DNA of 64,000 nt from Trichosporon coremiiforme (lineage: Eukaryota; Basidiomycota; Tremellomycetes; Trichosporonales; Trichosporonaceae), in NCBI GenBank assembly GCA_039545355.1, contig BCJJ01000007.1:1426001-1490000 (forward strand), read 5' to 3'. The notes under the pieces were generated by a model. The model worked only from the letters and a program-made list of their open reading frames with translations, had not been told where the DNA came from and did no database searches. The position numbers and the translations under genes are program-made. The stretch's first letter is position 1, and every line of letters begins with the position of its first letter. Positions 45,637-56,283 of the stretch are shown one piece after another.

Positions 45637-46539
45637 TCAGCGTCGCCGTTTCCCGCTGCGGAGCGGAAGCGAGTCGGGCTCATCCTCCTTTGGATCCGGA
45701 GTGTGGTGCCGCTTGCTGCCCTGCTTCGGATCCTTCGTCTCGTTTGCCTTCTTGTTCTCTTGATTCCGCCTGGCTGTCGACCCCTGACCATTCTTCTCGA
45801 CGCCATCTCCGTCTCCATCACCCTCTGCCTTCCCCTCCCTGTGATCCTCATCCTCCTCGCCGCTCTCCGAGCCCCTACCCTTGTCCAGCTCATCAATCCC
45901 CTCAGCAACCCTCAATCGTATCGGCCCCTTGTATTCTCCAGGCTCGACCCTCTCCCCCTTCTGGCATATCTCGATCTGTCCCTTCCGCACCAGTCCCTCC
46001 GCTCTCTCCCTCACGAGGGGCATGAGCTCGCGCCAATCCTCCGTTGCGTCTCCCGCCACCGCACGAGAGACCTCGGACGGGCACACAGTACCGTGTTCTC
46101 GGGCTCGGCAGAGGGTGCGTATCGTGCTGTCGATACGGCCGTGCAGTCCGTCCTGCTTCGATGAGAGCTGCCACCACAGGTTGCCTCCCTGCTCCTTCCG
46201 CTCTTGCGTCGTACCGCCCTCTTCCTCAGCCTTCTCGTCTGCAGCTTCCCCGCCCTCCCCACACTTAGCCTCGCTCTGCCTGGCGCTCCGCTCGGCGCTC
46301 TCCTCGGCAGGGACCCACCACTCCACCCCCCTCTCTCCCAACGCGACTTTCGCATCCTGCACCTTCCTCCGCGCTATTGATCCCCTCGCGCTATCGGAGC
46401 GCACGCCCCGCCTCCCCGCCATTAAGACGTTGACGAGCTCCTGGCGCAGCTTTAGCGGGATGGCGGGGTCGCTTGCGCGCCAGCGCCGGCCGTGCACTGT
46501 CATGTGGTGCCCTGTGGGGGTTCGGGGTGGGGAGGGCAT
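45637..46539 (-). CDS. DUF3253 protein with bacterial-type N-terminal module
   Basis: Intronless, 300 aa. The N-terminal ~100 residues read HHMTVHGRRWRASDPAIPLK, then LRQELVNVLMAGRRGVR and VQDAKVALGERGVEWW, a short module common in bacterial proteins (GRRWRATDP...KVALGERGxPWW) and some fungi. Residues ~135-220 match DUF3253: STIRTLCRAREHGTVCPSEV, DWRELMPLVRERAEGLVRKG and the ending GPIRLRV, a winged-helix-like fold of unknown function. The last ~85 residues are Lys/Glu/Asp-rich and end KRRR, probably a nuclear signal added in the fungus. Start at MPSPPRTPTGHH; upstream sequence lacks coding character. The lack of introns and the bacterial look suggest old horizontal transfer (inference). Confidence 0.75.
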   Translation of the reverse strand: MPSPPRTPTGHHMTVHGRRWRASDPAIPLKLRQELVNVLMAGRRGVRSDSARGSIARRKVQDAKVALGERGVEWWVPAEESAERSARQSEAKCGEGGEAADEKAEEEGGTTQERKEQGGNLWWQLSSKQDGLHGRIDSTIRTLCRAREHGTVCPSEVSRAVAGDATEDWRELMPLVRERAEGLVRKGQIEICQKGERVEPGEYKGPIRLRVAEGIDELDKGRGSESGEEDEDHREGKAEGDGDGDGVEKNGQGSTARRNQENKKANETKDPKQGSKRHHTPDPKEDEPDSLPLRSGKRRR

Positions 46540-47002
46540 GGTCGCGGCGTGGCAAGAAGATCGACGAGCGATGTGGGAGGGAAGATGAATATGGACGCTG
46601 AGGAAGGAGAAGGAAGGGACAGAGAAAAGTCTCAGGTGAGGACGGCCGATGGTGGAAATGATGAAGGCCGATGGCGAGAACGAGGAAAGCCGGTCGACGG
46701 GAGAGAGAGGGCGTGGTGCGGGTAGGGAATCGAACGAGGGGATCGGAGGTAGACGACGCTGTCGGGACGAGGGGGTTCGGTAGAGATGCAGGCGGTGAAC
46801 GGACAATGGAATGATAGACTCCAGAGGAATATAAGTTGGAGGAAAGAACGAGGAGACGCCATGAAAGTTACGCGCGATGGTGGAGCTCACGACGTCATGC
46901 GGGGGGCCAACAGTGATTTTACGTAAACAGCTGATCAGTCGCATCGGTGAATTCTGCTTATCGACAGGACAGCCATTCGTCCGTACTAGGGCCCGCACTG
47001 CG
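46540..47002. other. Intergenic, left border of the receptor-like cluster
   Basis: About 460 bases between the start of the DUF3253 gene and the stop of paralogue A. A tRNA B-box-like GTTCGATTCCC occurs on the minus strand near 46723-46733, but no cloverleaf can be built around it. Confidence 0.4.
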
Positions 47003-49078
47003 TCACACCGTCCTGCCCAGACAGTCGCTGTTCTGCAGATTAAGATCCTCCGAGAGACGAAAGTCTTCTTTACAGGTAGGTGCTTGCTGTGTGGGTGTCT
47101 CAGCTTCACCCAGCGTAGTATCACTCGATTGCTGCGCTGAAGACGCCAGCGAGTCGGGCAATTTCGGCCCGAGCCGCTGCTCCGAGACGGGTGTAGACTC
47201 TCTTGCTTCCTCGGCCGTGGCATCCACAGGAGCAGCATGGGTAGCGGGGTCTTTTTCTGCCGTTGGCATGCAATGGTTTGTACGATGATCGCTGGGTACA
47301 GAATCAGCGGGTCCGTACCTCAGCCTGTACTCTTCCTTGAGGGAGGGACGGGGTTGCCTGAGAACGCCGGTGTTTGTGCCTGAGGATGCGGCGGGCTGTG
47401 ACAGTGAATGGAACCCAAAGATTCGGGCATAGGCTGCTTTCAGGGCTGGCTTAGGTGCGCCACCACGTACGGCGCCCTCAGGTTCTGTGTCCTGGGTGGG
47501 AGTGGTGGAGGATGGGCCAGCTGGGAGTCGTGCAAGGCTGCGAGCTTGGCCGGCGACAGGCTCTTCGCCGTCTCCTCGGTAAGTTGGGGGCGGGGGCAGA
47601 TGGGAGCCGGCTTCCACAGCGTCCCTCTCTTGAACGATACGTCGGCGAGCAGGCATACCCCTAGAGGTGCGAGAACGCTCAGCACTTGCTTCAGACATGA
47701 GTGGCTGCTGACTAGCCGGGGGGCGTGGTGAGCCATTAGTCGCGGTAGCGACCGCGGCGTCGACAGAGCTACGGGCTCCGGGCTGATCGTCTCCTTCCTC
47801 CAGTTTATGATGCTTGCTGTTCCTTCGACGCCAAAACAAGCATGCCGCCAGTGCAGCCAGAACCAGTGCGCCACCAATGCCGACGACCACACCAACAATG
47901 ATCGGGATCTTGGACTTCGACTGGGGAGGGCTGCCACCGGATGGCTCACTGGTGTTGGAACCAAGATTCGTCCCGTTTGCGCTGCCCTTTGCACCCTCGG
48001 CCAACAGATCTGCGAGAGTGTAGTTGCTATTGGATCAGTAAGGTCCACTTACCCTAACTCACTAGTGGAATGGATAGGTTTGCACAGCACTGATGAAGCA
48101 GTTGGAGTTATCTGTGGGACCGGGGTCTCCTACTCTCAGCATGGTGTGGACTGTGGGGTCAATCGGTATGATGAACATGCTGCAATTGGCCACATTCCTC
48201 ATCTTCCAGTGTTGCGAATAACCCTGATAGCTGTCTGGTCTCCACCAAGCGGGTTCGGGGTCTAGGGTAGCGTAACACTGAGGCAGAGGGAAGTACTCTG
48301 GCACTCCCGGTCCAAGAACTCTGATCAACGTGGTGTTGGCCGGGAGCATGTAAGACACTTCAGTCCTGTTGGATAAAGTGAGGCCGTCCTCTGAAATGCG
48401 ATAGACCGCCGGTCCCTTACCCCTTTGCCCGTTTGGGTTGTTCTTCCAGGTGGAGTTTGCGATCTTGAACGCAGAGTTCAGTTGGCCGTCCTGAACAACC
48501 TCCACGATTGTGGTCTGGGACTCTAATGTCTCCTGCGAGGGCCTGATTGTGGGTCATTGGCTGCCATCTCACAACTTCGAAACTCACGCTTGAGATCGAA
48601 CTGGCACATCAAAGGTGAAATTGTGAAACGTGAAGTTCGAACCTCTGAACCAGTCGTTACCTGCGGGACGGTCCATTTCGACTGAATACAGGTCTAACTT
48701 GAGAGGCGAGAAGGAGCTGAGAACCGGCTCTTGTGTTTGACTGATGTTGAATACTTGGATTGTGCTGTTGGCATTTCTGAGCCAGATTTCGAATGAGCCA
48801 TCAATGGAGAGGTTGCGCATTGGCCTTCCCCATGCCACAGAGCCTCGCATCTCGTAACCGGTACCGACAAAAGTTGAATAGATGGAAGCATAGCTCATGT
48901 TTCCGTAGCTGCTATAGCCCGTGACCGGATCCCATAGCCAAGGGCCTCCATCTGGTCTGAACTCTATCATTGGGTCCATCGAGTCGAGAGTGAAGCGGAC
49001 GGTGTCGTTGAATTGCGCGAGAGTAGACCACATTGCCAAGTGCAAAGTGGCCACTGTAACGAGAACGAGACGAAACAT
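47003..49078 (-). CDS. Paralogue A: single-pass membrane protein with PPxY tail
   Basis: Exons 49078-48588, 48542-48063, 48026-47003; introns 45 and 36 nt, both phase 2; 664 aa. Signal peptide MFRLVLVTVATLHLAMWSTLAQ, then ectodomain module 1 (FNDTVRFTLDSMDPMIEF, later FVGTGYEMRG, ending FDVPVRSQ at the exon border). Module 2 has LPANTTLIRVLGPG, QCYATLDPEPAWW, FIIPIDPTVHTMLRVG and CFISAVQTYPFH at the second border. Many N-x-S/T sites are present. A Gly/Ser/Asn stalk leads to TM 364-388 (IPIIVGVVVGIGGALVLAAL) and a WRRR stop-transfer. The tail has RRRIVQERDA, then PPTY at 470-473, and two Tyr motifs, PALKAAYARIFGF and PSLKEEYRLRYGP. Function unknown; a surface receptor or ubiquitin-ligase adaptor is plausible. 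It is closest to paralogue C. Confidence 0.85.
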
Positions 49079-49625
49079 GTTGCAAGGAGGTCCAAAAAGC
49101 GAGTGCAGGCAGTACGAAGGCGTTCATGTGCGTTAGAAGGAGCGCGGTATTTGCGTGGTCTCGTTACTCGGCCGCTTAAGTTCTGTTTTACACAGTCACT
49201 TGAAGCTACTGCGAAGAATCTTGTGAGGTATCTTCATTATCACCGCGCAATCGCGCAGCCTTTACGCAAACTCAAAAGCAAAGCTCCTCTCCTCTGCGGT
49301 AGCAAACCACTCTGAGTCTTCGCCGCTATGTCCAACAAGCGCGACGGTCATCGAAGCTCGCCCGTGGGGACTCAAAGCTTAGACGGCGGACGCTTCCTCG
49401 TACCTCAGAGAGTACTAAGCAGGTACTTCTAGGCGAAGGTTTCTCTGCAGCACACTGCTGCTTGAATGCAACCCAAGGCAACCGCATGCATCCCTCTGCG
49501 CAAGGCCCGGCACAGCTGTGCACCAGCTTTGCATTCAGCCTACATCTGTTTGTCCAATGCCTCCCAACCCCGCTTCCAATGTCAACATCATTCACAGCCT
49601 AACCGTCACATGAGCGCTGAGGCCG
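49079..49625. other. Spacer between paralogues A and B
   Basis: About 550 bases holding the promoter of A (minus strand) and the 3' flank of B. The spacers A-B, B-C and C-D are all about 550-580 bases, which fits tandem duplication. No other feature seen. Confidence 0.45.
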
Positions 49626-51383
49626 TCAAGGTCCGATAAGGCGAGCATACTCTCTCTTGAGCGCGGACGGCTCAGTGACACATCGCCTGTCCTCCTCATT
49701 CGTAGGAGGGGCCGGTGCCCCCCGAATTGCAAGATCGCTGGAAGACCTAGATAGTGCTAGCTGCTGGCCAGGCAATAGGGCTGGCGAGTGCAAGGACTCT
49801 GTCGATGTCATGTCCCAGTTTTCCCGGTACTGGGGAGGTAGAAACTCGACGATCTCTGAGCTCTCATCGTCATGGCTAAGTCTCCCCATCGGGCCGTCGA
49901 AGATGCTCGTAGAGTCGCTTGATGATGCTTCTTGAGCTGCTGCGTCAACCCGGTCGCGCTGTAGTACTCTGGAGCGAACTATTTCACTCCCTGATGCGCT
50001 GAAACGGTCACGGTCCACGGTGTCGGTCGGCGGCGAGTGGTGATGTTGTCGATTTTGCTTTCGCCATCGTCGGAACCACCGGATTCCCAAGCTGAACAGG
50101 ACTAGGGCAGCTACACCTCCAACAGTTCCTCCTGCAATCACGGAAGTGGCAGCGCGGACTGTGCTGTGTTGCCTGCCCGCCGGTGCCGCTTCCTCTGGGC
50201 TGTTGGGAGCCGGAGTGCTGCCAGTTAGTGTCGAAATAGGTGGTGTACTGACTGAAAAAACGGGTAACTCCTCACTCCGTTGATGCGACATTTGTTCTCG
50301 CTGAGGAAGCCGCCCACCTTGACCGTGTACTCCACCGTTGGGTCGACAGGCAGCATAAACAGTGTCTTGTTTGCCAAATTCTGCGGCGTGGCGGCGAGAT
50401 TGGCTTCCGGGAACGTGCCATTGAACCACCATGACGGCTTGGGAGTCAGGGTGGCGAAACAGGAACTGTTGGTTCCATACTCCCCGAGAACTTCAACTAA
50501 AGTGGTGTTGCGGGGAACTTTGTAAGCGACTGAAGAGGTAACTAAGTCCAGGTATCCTTTGCCCGCAGAGAATGTGGCCTGTAAGATCGAGGGTACAGCT
50601 GATGATTCGTACCCCCGCCATACTTTCAGCTCCTGCAGAACCCCCTGGTTTGGCTCTACTGTGAAAGCAGGGTTGGGGTCTGAGCCTTGAAGCGGCGTTG
50701 ACGAAGGTCGCTTGCTCGCGAAGCAGGTCGAAATCTGGCCTGCTCGTCAGCGGATGAACTTGAGAGCTGGACACTCACACCTGCGTGCGAATTGGGATTT
50801 GCACGGTAGCATTATAAATGACCACAGAGGAGGTGTTGGGAAACGCCGCTTCGACCTTGTAGACCGAAAGACCGAGACCGCTCCAAGAGCCCAGGCTGTC
50901 TTCTTCATGACTCTCGAACTCCTGGACGAGCTTCTGTGCATTTGTGGGTATGTATACCGTGTTACGAGTGACCGCGTTCCCGGGGTTTGTCGGGTTTGTC
51001 TCACTGCTGCTCCCGAACGCGCCGTGAAGATTGTAGCCCACTCCTACGAAGCTCAGTGCGATTCTCGGTTGTGCGGCAAACTGCCCCGCCGGAAGCGGTA
51101 ACGTTCTCAGCGTGCCCGTGTTGTTGTCGCGGGTGAAGTCATCCGACACCGCAGCCATCATTCCCGACCAAGCATCAAGTGTAATGTTTACAGTTGTGTT
51201 GAACGGAAGCGACGAATCTTCCGGAATCTGAGACGCAATAACGGTGGATGGAAGAGGCTTTTCATCGCCTTGTGTCGGGAATGGCGAGCTTTGGAACGAC
51301 GTCGGACCGGGTGTGGGCGAAAACGCAGGAGCTGCAGGCTCCGAGTTGGAAGTAGTAGCAGATGCGGAGCTTGTGGTGGACAT
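49626..51383 (-). CDS. Paralogue B: membrane protein with PPxY tail, altered splice junction
   Basis: Exons 51383-50781, 50734-50253, 50217-49626 give an intact 558-aa frame. There is no signal peptide; the N terminus is Ser/Thr/Pro-rich (~60 residues) before FNTTVNITLDAWSGMM. Module 2 has VPRNTTLVEVLGEYG, CFATLTPKPSWW, MLPVDPTVEYTVKVG and CRINGVRSYPFF. TM lies near GTVGGVAALVLFSLGIRWF. The tail has SSEIVEFLPPQYRENW and ends exactly at one Tyr motif, SALKREYARLIGP. The first intron is odd: the junction equivalent to other paralogues (exon 1 to 50779, exon 2 from 50739) gives the homologous PDFDLLREQATF but then runs out of frame. Using the neighbouring donor (CAG|GTGTGAGT) and an acceptor 5 bases on keeps the frame open. 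It may therefore be functional with a changed loop, or a frameshifted pseudogene. Confidence 0.7.
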
Positions 51384-51933
51384 CGTCTTGAACACACTCT
51401 GAAATGGTGAGAGTAGATGTGGTCAAACACTGTCGAATGGAACAAAGAGGACCATGCCCAATAGCTAAGCGAGGCTTCTCGGTGAGGGGCCAGATTCACG
51501 CGCTGACGGATTCAGACAGGAGCGTGTTATGTAGACAGGTGTTGTCAATGGGAGGGAGTGGGGTCAGCTGGGCTGCAGCAAAACACGCCTCGAGCGGGAG
51601 AGTCCCTCATCATCCATCCTTCGGTGAGGGATCCTCGGATGGCACTGCCGCTGCGGGTGCGTCAGCGCTGATGACGAGGCAGCATGCCAAAATCTTTAAG
51701 GGCGAACCATCACTTTACCGCCTCCAGGCCCGAGTTCTCACGACCTCGGCCCACTTCAGCTGTTGAAGCTGCGATACAGTTGCGGTCTTTAGCAAATGAC
51801 CGTTCACCGGGGATGCGAGGCACTTAACCGAAATCACATCACTCGATAACTGCTCTGAAAAAGGCATTGGGTCGGGCAATCTCGGTCTGAGCCGCCGTTC
51901 CGAGTCCGGTGTACACTCCTTTGCTTCCTCGTA
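51384..51933. other. Spacer between B and C, with remnant of C's former tail
   Basis: The right end (~51822-51933, minus strand) continues in frame after the stop of C and reads YEEAKECTPDSERRLRPRLP, matching the tail of A (EEARESTPVSEQRLGPKLPD). It is therefore decayed coding sequence. A TTTCAG just before the ATG of B could be an acceptor of an unseen upstream exon. The rest shows no feature. Confidence 0.6.
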
Positions 51934-53715
51934 TCAGGACTTCACGTCGTCACCCCTCGCCACTATCGGTGGAGGCTGGTCTTGCTCAATTACTCGCTTA
52001 TACTCTGCGAGCAATCTTCCATCTGGTCCTTGTGCCGATGTCTCCGCGGATTCTTCCTGTATGTCTCTGCTTGGACGGCCGAGAGTAGGTGTCACCGCCT
52101 GGGGCATGCCAAGCCAAGTCCCTCGGTAGCTTGGAGGCGCGGGGTAGCCCGCACCGTACATTGCGTCCTGCTCCTGAACCACGCGACGCCTTCTCGGGGC
52201 GGGGGCCGCGGCCGTGTTGTGGGTGGCAGGTGATAGCGACGGGTCCGATCCGCCTTGACGAGATGTCGACTGCAACGAAGTGTCCTCACTGCCGGCCGAG
52301 GTAGCTGGCACCAGTGGTTGCTCTTTCTCGCCGGACGCTGCGTGGCACCCCCTAGTGGTACGGCGCCGGAAGTACCACGCAGCGAGCACTATCAACGCGA
52401 GCGCTCCCACAACTCCCACAACCGCGCCGACGATGATGCCAGTCTTGTTGCCCTTCCTCGCCGACACGAGGTTGTTCGGGATACCTGAGTCGATGGTGGT
52501 ACGATTGTCGTCTCCCGCGGATGCACCGTCACCGCCTGTCACGGATGTGCCGTTGCCGACAGCGGCTTTGTCAGATTCCGCAACCATGTTGGCCAACGTG
52601 TAGTTGCTGACCAGTCAGCATCGTTAAACCGTCTGAACAGCTCTGCACCTCACAAGTAAAAAGGGTAAGTCCGGAAACCGCCGACAAGGCATTGCGAATC
52701 GGGATTCTGCGGCCCAAGTCGAAGCGTGAACTTGATGGTTGGATCGAGCGGCAGCAGAAACATGGTGCGGTTCGCGGCATATTGGAGCTTGTACGAAGAC
52801 GACAGAGGGAAGTTCCCAGGTTTCCACCAGGAGGGAGGCGGGTCGAGGGCTGCGTAGCAATTCGCAGAGTAGTTCCAGTCATCGACTTCCAGTGTGGGGC
52901 CGAGCACCCGGAGCAAAGTCGTGTTTGCGGGTACGGGGTAGGAGAGTTCGGTCATGTTTTGCAGGACGATAGAGGCATTCACAACCGCCGGCGACGACAT
53001 TGCCGACTGCGACTCATTCAGCCGTGCCCACTCCGGCTGGTCGTCGATCTTTCTCTGCTGAGCCATTAGGCTAAGCTCCTGCACTTTGGTTGATGGCCCG
53101 AAGCTCAACCCCGCGGCCACATCACCGTTGTAGGTGGCCATATAGTCTGTGGCCTGCAATTCGAGGTCTTTTGACGATGGCCTGGCCGTGTTAATTTCAT
53201 AGCACTGCTCAAGTGCGCACTCACGCTTGTGAGCGTATAGGGAGCTCGAGGGATAAGTTGTGAAATCTCACCCTCACATTGTGCGCATGGCGCACCACAA
53301 GCTCATAAGCTGCAAGCTCCAGCCCCGACATCGCACCGAGGTACGTGCCGTTTCTACCGCCAACATCCAGTTTCCTCACGGCATTGCTGTCTTCCGAGAG
53401 AGCGTCGGGCTGGTTTTGCAACTTGACGGTGTTGTTTGCGACCTCTCCTCCAGGCTCAATTGGGTTTTCTGCAGTACCGCCGGCCTGGTAGCCGGTCGCA
53501 ACAAAGCGACATGAGAAGTATCCCGGAGAATCCTGAGAGCGGAAGCCACTCGATGGCTCCAGATCCCACTGCCATGCTTGGTTCTCGTAACTGTCGAACT
53601 GCGCCATGGGATCCAACGCCGTGACTGCGACGGAGAACGTGCTGTTGAATTGTCCTGCGGAGATGGGGAGTAGGACAAGCCACGCCGCCACCGACTGCCA
53701 GCAATGGCGGATCAT
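51934..53715 (-). CDS. Paralogue C: membrane protein with PPxY tail, C-terminally truncated
   Basis: Exons 53715-53225, 53181-52654, 52606-51934; introns 43 and 47 nt, phase 2; 563 aa. Exon 1 has exactly the same length (491 nt) as in A. Signal peptide MIRHCWQSVAAWLVLLPISAG, then FNSTFSVAVTALDPMAQF, CRFVATGYQAGG and LELPIRSQ at the exon border. Module 2 has VPANTTLLRVLGPT, CYAALDPPPSWW, LLPLDPTIKFTLRLG and CLVGGFRTYPFY. After FNYTLANMVAE comes the stalk, then TM near TGIIVGAVVGVVGALALIVL. The tail has RRRRVVQEQDA, APPSYRGTW and one degenerate Tyr motif, LLAEYKRVIEQ. The stop TGA (51936-51934) is followed by ~20 in-frame codons still similar to A, so this tail is recently shortened. ATG 53715 was chosen over upstream ATGs because it opens the signal peptide. 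Confidence 0.85.
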
Positions 53716-54297
53716 CCCTCTTCCTGGCTGCAAGACGCGCGTATGTCCTTTGTGTGGATGGAACGTGAGATTGACTTCAAACGAGTTGATAGAAGTACGA
53801 ACCGGAGACATCGAGGACCCAGGGAACGCGCCCATCCTTCCGTGAGCAGCTCGGTCTGTGGGGTCGCAAGGAGCACAGGATATGCGGGTTCCTCTAGAGA
53901 AAGGTCAGAAAGGTGACGGAAGGCTTGAACCTTAAGTTTCAGGACACTCAAGGCACAATCGGCTTTGATGCCCGCTGCTGTCCCAACCCCTGAAACGCTC
54001 CATCCATGGGAGCCATGGAGCGTTTTGGGAAGGTACAACTGACAGGTGGCCGTGCAGTGTCGGGAGAGCGCGAGGGGTACAGAGCATTTGTCACCTTCGG
54101 CTTGTTTGGCTGCCCACCGGAAAATGCCAACAATATATCTAATGGGCTTTCTCGTGAAGGGCCGACGCTGGATCACTATGAAGGTACAAAGCTTAGGGTG
54201 CCCACCTCGACTATGCGCCACAGCAAACAACGGGGAGGGCTGATGGCGTGTTGTTCTAGGGTGCATTGCCGCGCAGACGCGGTACTTCGTAGACTGC
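53716..54297. other. Spacer between paralogues C and D
   Basis: About 580 bases with the promoter of C and the 3' flank of D. No coding signal or repeat seen. Confidence 0.45.
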
Positions 54298-56283
54298 TCA
54301 CTCCTTTGCGGCAGCCGAGCGACAGCCGGCAGGCTGATAATCGAATGCTCTCTTGTAGTCATTCTGTAGGTGACCTGAACTGCTTTGCTGTCCTGAGCTA
54401 CTGGCCTGCTTCAGCCGCTCGGCAGCAGTTGCGTCCTCGCTTCCCACACCAAAGGCTCTTCGATAGGATGCTTTCAGTGGTCTCGGACCCGCGGGTGTGG
54501 GAAGCGGCCTGCGACTGAATGCTCGATCGTAGTCTTGCTTCAGTTCGGGTCGAGGCGGAAGTTGGCGATACTCCTGTTTAAGTGCCGGTTCGCCCGAAGT
54601 ACCGTTCGAGTCAGCCGGGTCTGATCCGCTTCCATCCACCTCTCGCGCAAGGCGATGTGATGGAGCTTCATCTCGCCAAGCAGAGAAGTATTGAGGTGGC
54701 AGGAACTCGACAATCTCGCTCCCGTTGTCCTCTTCGAGTCCACGGACAGGGCTCATGTCTCCGGTAGCGGGATCGTCCTCGGGCGACGGGGAGGGAGAAG
54801 AGTCACTGTCGATGTTTCCGCTGTCCTCGGTAGACGCTACCGCGTCGGTCTTCTCATGTGTGTACGGTTCCGACTGCAGGTGCTTGGAGAGATCATGACG
54901 TTTCGAATGATGCCTACACCAACTCCAGAGCGCGAGCCCCAAAAAGAGCAGTCCGCAGACAACTCCAACGACCACCCCTACAACCACTGGCGTATGGCTG
55001 GTTCTTCCCTTCTTAGTACCGGTGCCAGTGTCGGTTGCACCGCCTACATCTGTCGGTGGATTGGTGTCGTTGCGTACTTCCGCAGTAGCGTTGCGATCGG
55101 TGGCAGTGCTGTTGAGGAAGCTGTAGTCACTGTGGGATTAGCAATGCACACCAGTCATGCGTACAAATGAAACGGGTACGTGCGAATTCCGCTGATGGGG
55201 CAAGTCACATTCTGGGTGCCCCAATACGCAGCGTGAAGTCGATGGTGGGATCAATCGGGAGGATGAACATGGTTCTATTGCTCCGTCTGAAGTTCTTGAC
55301 CGATAATGAGGTGGGGACGAGGCCGTTCCACCACGATGGTTTGGGATCAAATGTCGCGTAGCAGGTGCTGCGCCCCTGCCACTCATTGTCGTCACCGACA
55401 GGCCCAAAGACCTCAATGAGGGTTGTGTTCTGCGGTACCTTGTACACCGCCTCGGTGGCGTTCCCGATCAGGAGGTAGTTATCGATGATTCTGTGCGGGG
55501 GTGGCCCGGTGGCCGCGAAGGTGTCGTTTGGCACAATTTGACCATTGGCGATCTCGCCAATAAGGAGTAACTCCTCCGAAATCGAACAGGGTTCGAAGCT
55601 GAGATCGGAAGTAGTGTTTGAGCCTTGGACGACGTCGAAGTAGCGAGACTGGGTCCGGAGGTGCTCGAAATTCGGACTGTGGTCAGCACACACACTTTCT
55701 TCAATTGAGGTCCATACGCTTGGGTCCGAATCGGAATCTCGAACGTTGTATTGAAAAAGACCGCGTCTGTGGTTGCCTCTAGCTCCACTACGGGGAAGTA
55801 GGTAGACAGGTCGAGATTAGACAAGGCTCCTAACCCCTCTGTCCCATTAACCTGCACCGAACGCAGGGGCTTTATCTTTCCAAGAGGGTCCTCAGCAGGC
55901 AGTATAGTTCTAAGTCGGACGGTTGCAGGGGGAGCGGTGACGTCTGCAGATCCTGTTCCGGGGTGCTGACGAGCAACTCCTTGGAGGCTGAAACCAGTGC
56001 CCACAAACACGAATGGAAGAGAGGGACCGGACGTATCCGGTGTTTCTGGGTCCATGACATACTCGCGATACCCAGTATCTAAATCGAAAGTCCAGGATTC
56101 GCCATACTGATCCATCTGTATCATTGGCGACGTAGAATCGAGGGTGATGTTGACGGTGCTGTTGAATGCCTTGACAGCATCAGGGTTGGGGACGCCAAAC
56201 TTCAAGTCATTGAGCGAGGGATTGGCCTTCCTCTCGCAGCCCACGGCCTGACACCATGTCAGCGATGAGTTTGTAGCGTTCAT
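54298..56283 (-). pseudogene. Paralogue D: membrane protein with PPxY tail, frameshifted
   Basis: Exons 56283-55718, 55676-55165, 55129-54298; introns 41 and 35 nt. Module 1 has FNSTVNITLDSTSPMI, FVGTGFSLQG and FEIPIRTQ; module 2 has VPQNTTLIEVFGPVG, CYATFDPKPSWW and ILPIDPTIDFTLRIG. Directly after this the frame breaks: at the GGGG on the minus strand (55219-55222) the reading frame hits TGA, while the homologous ending TCPISGIRTYPFH continues in another frame (one more G or two fewer would restore it). The third exon is intact: TM near VVVGVVVGVVCGLLFLGLAL, tail NGSEIVEFLPPQYFSAW and four Tyr motifs, EPALKQEYRQL, PELKQDYDRAF, RPLKASYRRAFGVG and HLQNDYKRAFDY. No signal peptide is seen; starts at 56283 (MNATNSSLTW) or 56424 are possible. 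It is a recent pseudogene or a sequencing error in a homopolymer. Confidence 0.75.

Noticed and set aside
46715..46740. tRNA B-box-like GTTCGATTCCC on the minus strand
   Set aside because: No A box, acceptor stem or anticodon arm can be formed around it.
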